A stretch of 64,000 nt of DNA from Phycomyces blakesleeanus NRRL 1555(-) (GCF_001638985.1 NW_017265138.1:434001-498000); one strand, 5' to 3'. Shown: positions 46,562 to 58,615, counted from the stretch's first letter. Numbers and translations are program-made. Notes: generated by a model not told the origin, from the sequence alone.

Positions 46562-46692
46562 CTGTCCACACTTGCTGTCCACACTTGCTGTCCACACTTG
46601 CTGTCCACACTTGCTGTCCACACTTGCTGTCCACACTTGCTGTCCACACTTGTCCACACTTGTCCACACTTGTCCACACTTGTCCACACTTG
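46562..46692 (+). repeat. Two-period minisatellite
   Basis: Seven perfect copies of the 13-mer CTGTCCACACTTG (46562-46652) followed by four perfect copies of the 10-mer TCCACACTTG (46653-46692), the same unit lacking its first three bases. It directly abuts the LTR end on the left and the transposon terminus on the right. Confidence 0.97.
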
Positions 46693-46696
46693 CCGA

Positions 46697-48536
46697 CAGT
46701 CTCAAAAAAAAGTGACGAATCTCAGCTTTACGGCATGGGTTTTGCGATCTTTTCCTTTTCTCGTCAAACATATTCGATGCGTTTGCTTGATGCGTTATTC
46801 CTCTAGATGAGTTTTCTACTTTTTCCCTGTTGTTTTAGTGTTTGCTTGTTGCAGCCATGGATCGCCACTAGATTATAAGGGTGGAGATCATTTTCAGGAT
46901 GGGCGCTCATTTTGGATTGCGAGTCCTTGGTATTGACACTTACATTGATACTCTGACCATTTTTAATGTTTTTTTTTTGCTTCGTGTTTGTTGCTTACCT
47001 TATTCTTATGGCGTAATTGTTTGGCTTTTAATGAAGTCGATATTGGTCATTACATGGGCATTTTGTTTCGACATTTATCCCAACACTTGTAAGAATGCGA
47101 AACGAAACCATTGAAATGACCTTTCTCCACACTTTTGCAGGCTTCTGTGATTCTTTTTGATAAAGTGTCTTTTTGCAAAAACCTGTGGCGCTTAACTTTA
47201 CTCTTTGCCACTACCCAGAATTGTTCTATTTGGTTAAGCTCAGGAGAGTAAGTGGGCAGATACACACATTTATAACCACGATACTCAGTGTATTTCTTTA
47301 TGTTTTCATTCGTGTGAATGGGTGCATTATCCATAACTATATAATGACCTTTCATATGTGGATGTTTATCCATTTCATCAAGTGTAGTTTTTAAGAAACT
47401 AATTTAATGGCTTGTTACAGTCCCTGAGCTTATATATCCATCAGCCTTTCGCATCTTGGCAGGTCTTGGTTTTTTAAGCCAATCGTGATCAAACTTGCGG
47501 CAGAGATAGCGTCCAATATAGACGTTGTATTTGCTCTCGTAGTTGGCCTGATAAAAATAGCACGGGTACCTTTTTTCGGACCAAGCTCTTGAACGTTTCG
47601 TGTTTATATCAAAAGCAGATTCGTCAAGAAACACGCAATTCGTCATGAAGTTCATGTCTGTATTTTCCCACTTACAAACCCGATCAAGTCGCTCCTCAAT
47701 CTTCACTGGACTGTCTCTCTCGATAGAATGAAAATCTGCTTTTTTCAACGAAATGTTGCATTCACTTCTCATAAAGTTATAAACAGTGCTGCGTGAAACT
47801 TTAAAATCACTGAATCGCTTAAACAAATGTTCTACCACTTCAACAACAGCAGCAGAGGGATTAGCATCAATGAAGTTGACAATTGCCGTCTTATGATCTT
47901 TGGACAAGATACACTTACGGCCAATCTGTTTACAGCTCTCAATAATGCTATCAGGACATAAACTGTCTAACACATCTCTGAGCAGTTCGAATGTGAATGC
48001 CCAACTGCTTCGCTGCAGCTGATGCACTCATACATTTTTCAATCTTCAGGTCGAAGAATCTAACATTATCTTAGACGGTATAACGCACATAATCACGTTT
48101 CACGTTGGTTTCCTTCAAGCGAATGTCTGCATCTTTTGGTTTTTCTATTCGCATTGGACAAGCTGAAGATGATCCGCTGGAAGCTGGATTTTTCAAGTAA
48201 TCAGCGTGAGTGGCAAATGTCTCAACATTAAACTCATTCTGATCGACAATGTACTCCATGGGCTTAGGGCCGCCATTCTCATCAACGACATTCCCATGTC
48301 CATCTTCAAATAAAAATATGGTACTCATCTTAAAAATGTAAAGTTTTTGGGAAAAAAAAATCACAGATGAAGAAAGCCTTTTTTTATATTTTTTTTTTCG
48401 AGTGCTAAAAAATCATGGTGATACGACATCATTTATTTCAAGCAAAACGACATTTGGCTTCCAAAAATACGACTTCCATTTCTGAAAATGTGAAATTGAT
48501 TTTGATTGGCTGCGACATTGCTTTTTGGAAGCACTG
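46697..48536 (-). mobile_element. Degenerate Tc1/IS630-like DNA transposon
   Basis: The transposase relic is enclosed by imperfect inverted ends: left CAGTCTCAAAAAAAAGTGACG and right (read inward) CAGTGCTTCCAAAAAGCAATG, with TA next to the right end only. Boundaries are tentative because the match is partial. Confidence 0.5.
47050..48328 (-). pseudogene. Tc1/IS630-like transposase, inactivated
   Basis: Reading from 48328 downward: an acidic N-terminal extension, a helix-turn-helix ('MSASAAAKQLGIHIRTAQR'), a second DNA-binding region and the DDE core. The core shows 'NCVFLDESAF' (first Asp), 'HYIVMDNAPIH' (second Asp) and 'SPELNQIEQFW' (third acid, Glu). Breaks seen are an in-frame stop near 48075, a frameshift near 48000, a pair of frameshifts around 47470-47570 and a stop near 47404. 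All catalytic acids survive, so this copy died recently. A fragment of the same family lies at 2783-2984. Confidence 0.88.
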
Positions 48537-49386
48537 TACATAAATAAATAAGTAAATATTTATATAATGGATATACATTTAATTTATATATATAAAATGC
48601 TGAGCCATTTGCGTTTAACCCGAAAACACCTGCCAAGTCTTTACAAATAAATAAATAATGAACCAAAAAAAACTGTAGTTTAGTCCAACCACATAGAGAG
48701 AGAGAGAAAGAAAAAAAAGTGGCTTCGCTGATAGATTATATGTAATAAAAATAATAATAAAATAATAGTCTAAAAAAACATATTAAAGCCGTGCACATTA
48801 TTAGAGCACACGCAGTGCTATTGTTATTTCATATGTTCTTTTTCACATAGTAAATTGAATCGAATTGAATTGATCTTTCTTTATTATATATATATAAATT
48901 GTATACTCTTATTATCTTATAATGGTATCTACACATACAGCCATATATTTTGTATACGTAAATTTATATATGTATGTACATGTATATGTGTGTATGTGCA
49001 CACCAACACTCACACAAAAATAGACAGGCAGATAGGCAGACAGGCAGATAGGCAGACAGGCATATGTATATATATATATATATATATATAAAGAGATAAA
49101 TGTATAGGTGGTTATAAACGTAAATATTAATATATATATATGTATATATAATTAGATATATTATCTATATTTATATATATACAGTAACCAAAAAAAAAAA
49201 AGACACAAATAATAATAATAATACCTCTTTTCTTTCTCCTTGTCTTTCTTCTTCTTCCTCTTACTTTCTACTTCTCTATTCATATCCACGTCCCTTTCCT
49301 TTTTTCTCTTATAAATACAGACACACACACATATATATTCTTTTTTTATTATTTAATTTTTTTTTTTTTTTTACCTTTTTACCACG
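48537..49386. other. Upstream region of the CaMKK-like gene
   Basis: AT-rich with a (GATAGGCA/GACAGGCA)n tract at about 49022-49062, long (AT)n and a T-rich run immediately before the ATG at 49387. No other gene seen. Confidence 0.55.
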
Positions 49387-51572
49387 ATGCAAGAACATGA
49401 GTTAGTTGAGCCCAGCTCATCTTCGGAATCTATACCTAAACGAAGAGTCCGTCCTCCTTCTGTCGTTGTCGAAACACTTGGTGCAACCACAATGGAAACC
49501 AAGGATGGCCGAAAGATTAACAATTACCTCTTGCGCGAAGAAATTGGACGCGGTGCATTTGGTACAGTCCATCTAGGCATAGACACTGACACCGACAAAA
49601 GCTATGTAAGCCAAAAAGATATATATATATATATATATAATTATATTTATGTATTATTTGTACACATGTACAACCACATTACACTATACCATACATTACA
49701 ATAAAGTACAGTAAAGTACATAATTATATTATTTTATATTATAAAAATCCAGATCAAGAAAGACCAATAAAAAAAAAAGAGAGAACCTATTACGCCAAAT
49801 CATTAAATCATACAATTACCAATTACCAACAATATTCTTTTATACAAACCATAACAACCAATAAACAAAATAGGCTATAAAAGAGTTTAGCAAGTCGCGC
49901 CTTCGCCGTAAGGAACGTTCAGATATGCTCAGACAATCAGGTCCTAGAGGCAGAGGGCGAGGTGGAATTGGCTTGGGTGTAGGAAGACCCGGAATGGGTG
50001 CCGGAAAGCCCTCGAACCCGCTTGATCTTGTCAGAGGTGAAATGGCCATTCTCAAGAAACTCAATCATCCTCACGTCGTGAAGCTTTTCGAAGTCCTGGA
50101 TGATCCAAATGATGATTCACTTTATATGGGTAAATATCAATTTATTACAATACGTATATATATATATATATATGCGTGTGTGTGTGTGCATTTAATTTAT
50201 ATGTGTTTGTTCTGCATTGTTCTGCATTGTTCTGTAGTGTTTGAAATGGCTCAAAAGGGTGTTTTAATGAAGGTTGACGTGGATCAAGTAGCCAAACCTT
50301 ATTCAAATGATGAAGCTCGTCGTTACTTTCGAGAAATGATACTTGGAATTGAATACCGTAAAGTCACTAGAATTATCATCATCATTTAATGAATTAATTA
50401 ATTAATTAACGCGGGGAAACTCATTCACACTTTTAAATGATCATCTTTTATGTGCCTATAGTTCACAACAATGACATTGTTCATCGAGGTAAGAAAACAA
50501 ATCACTATTAAATATATAATTTTCTCCCTTTTTCCAATTCATCCTCCTTCCTCCCCCCAACCTACACCCCTTTTATCTACATATATAAATATGTTTCAGC
50601 CAAGGAAAATAATTGAACCGAGATCTAACATTTTTTTTATTTTATTCTAGATATCAAACCCGACAACCTGTTATTGTCTAGTGGTGGAATGTTAAAAATC
50701 GTCGATTTTGGTGTATCCGAGATGTTCAAAGGCAATGATGACAAACTCAAAAAGTCGGCAGGAAGTCCTGCATTTATGGCCCCAGAGCTGTGTATAGCTC
50801 ATCACGGAGAAATTTCCGGAAAGGCTGCCGATATCTGGTCAATGGGTATCACTCTTTACTGTCTCATTTACGGCAGACCTCCCTTTAGAACGTCCAGTTT
50901 GGTGGATCTTTTGGACATGATAAGGGATGATCCGTAAGTTTATATTTCTCACCATGTCATTTTATTATATAGATATTAATCCTTTTTTTTTTAGTATCCA
51001 TTATGAAAAATCTACTGATCCTGATCTCCTTGATCTATTCTACAAATTACTTGAAAGAGACCCTAGCAAACGTATCACCATGCTGGAAATGAGAGTAAGA
51101 GAAGTTCATAGATAATAATTATTAGCTTTTATGATTTTCAAAGGAGAGAGAAAAAACTAAACGGTTAAATTTAATTTTTATATAGAATCACCCTTGGGTA
51201 ACTAACCGTGGCAAGCTGCCAATGATCACAGAAGAAGAGAATTGTCGCGCTCTTGTTACTGAAATAACTGAGGAAGAAATGGCCAATGCTATCAAGAGTG
51301 TTGCCAATATCTTTACAGTCGTAAGTATCCAATGTAGATACAAAAGAGAGAAAAATAAAAAAGAGGTCTGAGAGTTTAGTGTTTATACTAACAATAATAT
51401 AAAATAGATGAAGGCCGTTACAAAATTCAAGCGTCATTCACGTTCTTGGTCTCAGCATTCGTTGAACAAGATGATGAATGAGGTGAAGAAGCAAGACGAA
51501 GAAGCTCAGAATAAGGAAATTTTGGGTATTGAGAAAGGAGCCATGCATCTTTCCATAAACCACCCTATATAA
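49387..51572 (+). CDS. CaMKK-type serine/threonine kinase (upstream kinase family)
   Basis: Exons 49387-49605, 49874-50129, 50238-50357, 50462-50488, 50651-50933, 50995-51094, 51186-51320, 51408-51572; 434 residues. Kinase landmarks: 'EEIGRGAFGTVHLG' glycine loop, 'AIKEFSKSRL' with the ATP-binding Lys, 'NNDIVHRDIKPDN' catalytic loop, 'KIVDFGVSEMF', 'SAGSPAFMAPEL', 'ADIWSMGITLYCLIYGRPPF'. An Arg/Gly/Pro-rich insert ('GPRGRGRGGIGLGVGRPGMG') between the Lys and the C-helix is the hallmark RP insert of Ca2+/calmodulin-dependent kinase kinases. Fungal relatives (Ssp1, CmkC, Sak1/Tos3) phosphorylate the activation loop of AMPK/Snf1 and CaMKs. The C-terminal tail is basic ('KFKRHSRSWSQHSLNK') and may include a calmodulin-binding or autoinhibitory segment. 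Exon 4 is only 27 nt. Confidence 0.9.
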
Positions 51573-52125
51573 ATCAAATCCTTGATAAGATTTGATTTGA
51601 CTTGATTTGATTTGATTTAATATATCTATATATTATCTTTTCACCTACCCATTCTACCTTTTCTCTCTCTCTATTTCTTTTGCACACAACTTTACTTTCA
51701 ATTTATACGTTCACACCCTACACCCACTACTTGTTCAATTTTCTTCTCTTATTTTACTCACTCACTCATTCACCCATTCATTTTATTCAATCACTCAATT
51801 AACTATAGCTCTTGCTTAATATTATTATATTTCCATCATTACTGTTAGTACTCAATAATAAAAATAGTAAAAACCAAGTAATAATAATAATAATAATAAT
51901 AATACTATTAAGAAATAGTAATGCCTGCATTTTATTTCAATCTTTTCCAATTTTCTGATATACAAATACATAAATATGAATATTAATTTATTTATTAAAA
52001 GAAGTATATACATATTATATTATATAATATTATATTTATTTATTTATTTATTTATTTATTTATTTTATTTTATTTATCTATTTATTTTTACTTTTATATA
52101 TATACCTACCTACATAAATATTTTA
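51573..52125. other. Spacer between kinase and CENP-N genes
   Basis: Kinase 3' flank with a pyrimidine-rich stretch, then (TAA)n near 51880-51905 and (TTTA)n near 52030-52090 just before the next ATG. Confidence 0.6.
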
Positions 52126-54089
52126 ATGACTCGAGAAGATCTCTACAAAGTTACAACAGATGCACGAGTTGAACGCTTGTTGCGAAGATTGACACGCGAT
52201 GATTTACTCGAGATCATTCAACGCTGGTTCAATCAACCAGATCTAAAACCAGATTCATCAGATGCGTCCTGGGAGATTTATCAAGAGATGCAACAAAAAC
52301 ACAAATACAAAGTGATTGATCGTGTTTTGAAAGTAGATTGGGTAAATAAACTTTATATATATATATGTATATATTTAAATATAATTACAACATTACACAC
52401 TTGAAAAAAAAAAGGAAATATTCAATATCTATTACATTAATGGATGAATGAATAAAAAAAAATAAATGAATGAATAAATGAATAAATGAATGAATGAATG
52501 AATGAATTAATAAAGAAATTAGAGTAGTTTATAAAATGATCATCAATCAAGACATTCTCAGCAGTAGATCTTTCTCTCTTTTGTTCTGCTTTGTCAATAT
52601 ATAAACATATATAAGCTTTTTATATAAATCTACATTTATACAATTGTGTAGGTTAATGGGCTACGTGCATTACAAATTGCTCAATTGGATCTCAAATGTA
52701 AATAATCCTTGTGATGGTGGTGATAGTGAGGGGGATTAGCTAATATGTGGTATTTAATGAATTTGCCCCCCTTTTTTTTTCTATTATACAAAGTATACTA
52801 AAGTCAAGTTAGATGCAATTGATCATCCAAATGTCAAACGATGGCAATTATGGCGATTAAAACCAGGTTAATATCAAACAGAAAAATCCCAAACAGAAAA
52901 TCACATCAGCAAGAATGATAATTAGAAGAAGAAGAAAATATTGTTTTTTTTTTTTTTTTTAAAAAAAAAGGGCAAGACTAACGGGTTTAACTAACACAAC
53001 AAGGAAGTTTAGTTAATAACGACACACCAATGCAATTGGCATTAAGTTTATCAAAACTTGAAGACCATGTTCAATTGTATCTGTCTTCATTCTTTCGTTG
53101 TGTAAGTCCTATCTTCATCTCTTCTTCTTCTTTTGTTCCTATTATTCCACTGTGTTTTATAGTGTACGTGATTTTTTTTGGTAGTGTGATTCTACAACAA
53201 TCAAACCAAAACCAAAAAAAAAAAATTACTTACAGAAGTCTATATATACATATTGTACAGCATGTGTATTGTGCCCGTCACCCTAAACACCACACATATT
53301 GGATGCGGATCTCGTTCTTTGAGACCAGCTCGCCAGACGTGATGCCGTTGACTACAAGCAATGTGTATTTGATTTATTATCCAATGACAGAGTACATCCT
53401 GTGCGGAGGCACGATCCGCAAGAACATCTACACATACGTGGTGCAGGCACTAGTATCGGCTTTTGACGCAGGATCCATCAAGGATGAAAAACTAGGATCA
53501 AAAAAGCTAGAGGAACTCAACCGTGTGATTGACGGCAAAGAATCCTTGGGTATCTTTGACACCTATGCAAAAAACCAGGTTGATCCAAACCCACTCGACA
53601 TCCACCAAAAGGTCATCAAACCCGACATGCCAGCCTACGTCTCGACAGCCGAAGAAAAGCGGCGTATTGTACCCGTGGACAGAAACACGATCAATGCACG
53701 TTATGAACAGGCCAATGCACTTGGTATTGATCCACCTGCAATTGAATCCCTCTCAATACAGGTACATAATATATAAAAGAAGAAGAAGAAGAAAAACAAG
53801 TATAGAGAATAGCATGTGTTGTGCTAATCTAACTCATTGTATTCTTGTCAATTTTATCAAGATCACCATGCCACCCTATCTTGCTCCAGAGGGAGAGGAC
53901 ATGACAGCTAAAATAACTCTCAAGGGTGACAATGTGATGAAGGGCATCCAAGAGTTAATTACATGTGGAATTATGAAACTGCCCCTTCCAGAGTGGCTAC
54001 CTGAAGTAGCAGCAGCAGGAATCAATAAGGTGTTTCTGACGCGTGATGGCATCTTTCGCCAAGAAGGAGATGATGATGAAGAAGAATAG
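52126..54089 (+). CDS. Kinetochore protein CENP-N/Chl4 family
   Basis: Exons 52126-52341, 52652-52697, 52804-52866, 53013-53101, 53261-53761, 53862-54089; 380 residues. The N-terminal pyrin-like part ('ARVERLLRRLTRDDLLEIIQRW', split 'VERLLRRLTRDDL' and 'EIIQRWFNQPDLKP') and 'KVDWVNGLRALQIAQLDLK' are family signatures. They are followed by 'QLALSLSKLEDHVQLYLSSFF', 'HVYCARHPKHHTYWMRISF', 'VYLIYYPMTEYILCG' and 'YVVQALVSAF'. The C-terminal half carries 'ITLKGDNVMKGIQELITCGIM' and ends 'VFLTRDGIF' before an acidic tail. Known role: with CENP-L it binds CENP-A nucleosomes and links inner kinetochore subcomplexes. The third acceptor (52803) was chosen because the nearer AG gives a stop. Start ATG follows an AT-only leader. 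Confidence 0.87.
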
Positions 54090-54302
54090 AGACAATAATA
54101 ACTATATTTTATGTACTTGTTTAAAAAATAAATAAAAGACTCTTGGTGATTTTATAGAGTAAGATGATATTTGCACATAAATAAGACCAAAAACACAATA
54201 CTTTCACATTAACCTTTATATATATATATATGTGATGTGGTGTTATTTTATTGTTGTATTGTAATATTTTATTTTATTTTATTTTATATTATATTTTTGT
54301 TT

Positions 54303-55903
54303 TTACTTCTTCTTGGCAGGAGCAGCAGTGACGTTGAACTTGAAGAAGATGATATCGCCATCCTCAACAACGTACTCCTTACCCTTCTGCATGTATTTAC
54401 CATTGGCCTTGACAGCGCTGTCGGAACCGAGTTCATGAAGATCCTCGTACTTCATGACTTCGGCCATAATGAAACCACGCTCGAAATCAGTGTGGATGAC
54501 ACCAGCAGCCTGGGGAGCCTTTGTGCCACGACGGATGGTCCAGGCACGGACTTCATCAGGACCACCTGTGAAGTAGTAGCCCAACTGGAGAGCGCTGTAG
54601 CCGGTGACGATGATCTTGGGCAAGACCGAGACGATGCCAAGTTCCTTGAGGGTCTCGGCTCTCTCTTCGGCGGTCAAGAGAGACATGCGGTTCTCAAATG
54701 CACCAGAGTAAGGGATCATGATGTCACCCTTGCTGTGCTCGTCGATCCATCCCTTGATCTTGGGAAGCCACTTGTTCTTCTTTCTCAGGTAATCTTTTTC
54801 GGACACGTTGGCGAGGTAGATGACAGGCTTGGCGGTGATGAGGTGAAGACCGTTGATGACCTCGATCTCCTTGTTGGTCCAGACACCGTGGCGGACTTCC
54901 TTACCCTCCTTGACCCACTCGTACACCTTGGCGACGGTTGCGGCCTCTTCCTTCTTGGCCTTGTCGTTGGCGTTACCACCGTTACCGACGCGGCGGACAA
55001 CGTTGGCGAGTTCGGTGGTCTGCTTGGCCAAGAACTCCTCGTCCTTGAGACGCAACTCCTCGTGGATGATCTCCAAATCACGGACGGGATCCAATTCACC
55101 CTCGACGTGGATAACATCGGGCTCATCGAAAGCACGGACAACGTGGAAAATGGCATCCACAGCCTTGATGTGAGACAAGAAAGCGTTACCGAGACCAGCA
55201 CCAGAGGCAGCACCCTTGACGAGACCGGCAATATCAATGACAGTCAACTACAAAATCATATTTTAAGATTTAGTATCTTGGGCACATAATTTTGATACTT
55301 TATTCACCCAAACCCACCCACATAAATAATCTCTTTCACTTTCTTTCTTTCTTTCTATTTAAAAATCATATATAAATCTTACAAAGGCAGGGATCTCCTT
55401 TGAGGGCTTGTAGTGCTTGCACAACCAATCGAAACGGGCATCAGGTACAGCGACACGGGACTCTTCGGGCTCTGTATGATTTTATTATATATATAAATAA
55501 ATAATTTCAAAACAAAAGAAACGATTTTGTTAATATTCATGATACCAATACACAGTTCTTGCCTTGAAAAATTATTAACACCACCACCCCATAGGACTTT
55601 TCCATTCAAGCCACAGCCACACACATTATATACACATTATCTTTAATCCAAAAAAAAATTAAAAATGTAGATAAAACTATGGACTTCTAATAATGATTAT
55701 GACACTAAAGAACAATAAAAAAAGACTACTACTTTACCGATGGTACAGAAAGGATAGTTCTCGGCAGCAGCAGAGGCGTTGGTCAAGGCGTTGAAGAAGG
55801 TAGACTTGCCGACGTTTGGAAGACCGACAACACCAATCTTCAAGTTGTTGGAGGGACGTCCAAGCAAAGTCTTTTCTTCTTTAACGGCCTTCTTAGGGGG
55901 CAT
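54303..55903 (-). CDS. OLA1: Obg-like ATPase OLA1 (YchF family)
   Basis: Exons on minus, in order: 55903-55738, 55471-55383, 55247-54303; 399 residues, the usual family length. '[20 protein letters not shown]' is the P-loop (Gly27-Ser34), 'ENYPFCTI' switch I, '[13 protein letters not shown]' the G3 region. The G4 position reads 'YLANVSEKD', the NxxE form that makes this subfamily prefer ATP over GTP. A coiled-coil insert with '[18 protein letters not shown]' and a C-terminal TGS domain ('[32 protein letters not shown]', split here as '[11 protein letters not shown]' and '[11 protein letters not shown]') complete it. Associates with ribosomes and proteasome and acts in translation and stress response. 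Codon third positions are strongly C/G-biased, unlike neighbours, which suggests high expression. Confidence 0.97.
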
Positions 55904-56271
55904 GATGCTAATGACAACAAAAACAGTTATGACATTTTGTTCATATAATAAATTTTTTTTATATATATAATAAAAAAAAAAAAAAGTAAAAATTTCTTAC
56001 AAGCTATTTTTTTTTTTTTTAGGTTATCAAAAAAAGAAAGGAAAGGCAAAAAAAAATCCAGTGAATCCATCTCAGCAAACAAAAAAAAAAAAATTGGTGT
56101 TTTTTTTTTTTGAAACTCCAATAAAAACAAAAGTGTGATGTCAGCAAATTCTAATGGGTGAATATTTCCTGTCTTTTGTCCCTCTCTCTCTTTTTTTTTT
56201 TTTTTGTAAATATATGTCGGTGTGTAAAAAGTGAATAAGAGCCATTGCAAAAAAAATAAAAAAAAATCATA

Positions 56272-56311
<40 letters not shown>

Positions 56312-56342
56312 TTGATTCTTTAAAAGAAACTATATACTTAAT
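55904..56342. promoter_or_regulatory. Shared divergent promoter region, OLA1 / mL53
   Basis: 439 bases between two divergent start codons. Contains repeated poly-T/poly-A tracts of 9-13 nt and an (ATT)n run at about 56275-56310. A bidirectional promoter is inferred from geometry only. Confidence 0.5.
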
Positions 56343-56452
56343 ATGTGGGTCAAACAAATTAACGAAGTCCGTATTGCTCTCTCGCCATTCAACACAGCCT
56401 CAAAGTCTTCGAGGTTTGTATTCGATATCTATATAAATTCGTATATATATAT

Positions 56453-56493
<41 letters not shown>

Positions 56494-57014
56494 TATATAT
56501 ATATATTATAAAGAGGAATCTAAAGGAAAACTAATTGCAGAATTCACTATGGATAACAAACTAAATACAACAGCAGCAAATAATGACAATGCCAATAATA
56601 ATTTTAATAATTTTTAATATATGTATTTATTTATGCATGGAACAAATATTATATATTATTATTATTATTACTATTATTATTATTACATTCGTTCCTTAGA
56701 TTGTTTATAAACCGCATCAGCACCAACGAATCCCGCAAGCTTAATCCCACTATCAAAATCGTGACTGACGTTTTAGCTGATCCCAAGGCCGAATCTGTCA
56801 TCAATGTTCTTTACCGTAAGTTTGTAATTACACTCCATTCTTGTTTTCTTCTTTTGGACTCATTAAACTCATAAATGCTAAATGTTCTATTCGACCAGGC
56901 GATGGAAAGACTTTAAAGGTTGAATCCGACAAGTTGAAGATTGACAATTTGGTGCAGGTTGTTAGCAAACATGCAAAGAAGTTGGAAGAAGCTGAACAAG
57001 CCAAGGCATGGTAG
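56343..57014 (+). CDS. Mitochondrial large ribosomal subunit protein mL53
   Basis: Exons 56343-56413, 56700-56815, 56899-57014; 100 residues. 'WVKQINEVRIALSPFN', 'SRLFINRISTNESRKLNPTI' and 'VINVLYRDGKTLKVESDKL' match the mL53 (yeast Mrpl44) thioredoxin-like family in order and length. The C-terminus is charged, Lys/Glu/Ala-rich. The basic-amphipathic N-terminus fits mitochondrial import. All joins are in frame. Confidence 0.85.
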
Positions 57015-57543
57015 AAGGTGTATTATCATTATCTATAAAAAAGATACAAGCAACCAATTGATTAGAGGAATAGCAAGTTATATATATATATATATATATA
57101 AAAAATAAGAAACTTGAATTGTAAATAGACCTTCTCTTTGTGATATTTCTGGGTTTGGGATTTGGGATTTTTTGCAGTAGAGGTAAAAAAAAAAAAAAAG
57201 GTATAGAGTTGGTTTGAGTGTGTACATTGATGTGACAAGCAGTGGGTAAAAGTAGTTAGTTAGTTAACTAAAGAGCGTGAGTAACATTCACACACACACA
57301 CACACACATTATATGTATAGAGAGTTAAATGATAAGCAAGTGAGCAAGTGAGTGAGCGAGTAAGGTTGAATGGAGGGGCACCTTTGGGATTCTGTGAGTT
57401 TGGGTGTGTAAAATGGATTTGTATGATTATTAATTATTAGGTTCTTTGGTTGTCGAAACAATTCGATAGGTAAAACAAGAAACTTATAACCAGTGAATTA
57501 TTGATAGGTTTTTTTTTTCTTTGCTTTGATTTGCTTTCTTATT
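57015..57543. other. 3' spacer between convergent mL53 and Yippee genes
   Basis: Includes (AT)n, (CA)n near 57290-57308 and poly-A. No gene. Confidence 0.6.
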
Positions 57544-57629
57544 TCAACCATGAAGATCTACAATCAGTTTTCTCTCAAGAATGAATTTGCCTTCCTTGTA
57601 CTTGTTTTCCTCTTTGAATGCCTTGACCT

Positions 57630-57663
<34 letters not shown>

Positions 57664-58211
57664 TAGATAGATAGATAGATATGTGTAGAAAATATAATAA
57701 TGGTAACGGTAATGGTAATGATAAATAAATAAATAAATATTTTTACATTCAATTATCAATTATCTAATGATTATAATAATAAATCCTTACGTAGGTCCAG
57801 CCAAGTACGATTTTGCATTTACAGCATGAAATACTCCGGACAGTGTGGGTACCTGTTGACATTAATCGTTCTTCATCAGGCCCTTGTGTGACATTCACAC
57901 TATAGACCAAACAATTATAATTTAGCAAAAAATAAAAAAATAAAATTATAAGACAAGACAAGACAGGACAGGAATACTTGCACATAAAAACACAGATATG
58001 CTTGTCCGTGAACACCTGTAAAGTCCTATCGTTGTTTATTATTAATTATTATTAAAAGAGATATATAAGATATCATTATCACTTTTTGTATAACTTTCTT
58101 CTGTTTTAATACCTCAGACTCAACTGCCTCCATCGTAGAAAGATGGGTCTTACAACCAATACAGCCATAGACAACTTTACCATCAAGGTAGGTGCGATAT
58201 TTGAGTCCCAT
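57544..58211 (-). CDS. Yippee-like zinc-binding protein
   Basis: Exons on minus, in order: 58211-58113, 58015-57978, 57899-57791, 57627-57544; 109 residues, typical of the family. Zinc ligands are the C-x2-C pairs Cys17/Cys20 ('YGCIGC') and Cys71/Cys74 ('CCKCK'). Other signatures: 'KTHLS', 'VNVTQGPDEERLMSTGTHTV', 'GWTYVKAFKEENKYKEGKFILE'. The usual 'GxxAYLF' between is replaced by 'KHICVFMC', slightly divergent. Family members (yeast Moh1, CRBN-like Yippee fold) are small cytosolic or nuclear proteins; Moh1/YPEL5 associates with the GID/CTLH ubiquitin ligase. The biochemical role is not deducible from sequence. Confidence 0.92.
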
Positions 58212-58615
58212 GTGAGCACGTCAGGCAGCCAAATTTGTGTGCGTATGTGCGTGTATGTGTATGTGGTTGTTTTGTTTTAAAGAAGAAAGGCAGAAGAGAG
58301 AAAGAGAAAAGCAAAAAAAAAGAAAGTTGTTGTAGTAACAGTAGTAATAGTTGTTTCTGTTGTTGCTGTAGCTGTAGCTGTAGCTGTAGCTGTATAATTG
58401 ATGATGGTATTAGTGGTGGTATTGGTAGTTGTAGTGTTGATAAAGAGGTGTTGATAGAGTGATCAATAGACCAAGATACTTGAAAATATTCTATTTTTTT
58501 TTATTTTAAATTTTCATACAAGGAGAGGCACCAGATCTCTCTCTCTCTCTCTCTCAATCTCTCTCTCTTGTTTTCTTTAAAGCAAAGGATAGCTATACAT
58601 ATATTATATACAATA

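Noticed and set aside
46481..46810. Overlapping open frames on both strands through the TGTCCACACTTG array
   Set aside because: Produced by a 13/10-bp tandem repeat without stops; no independent coding evidence.
54237..55289. Long plus-strand open frame opposite the last OLA1 exon
   Set aside because: Shadow of a strongly GC3-biased exon; the OLA1 frame matches a conserved family throughout.
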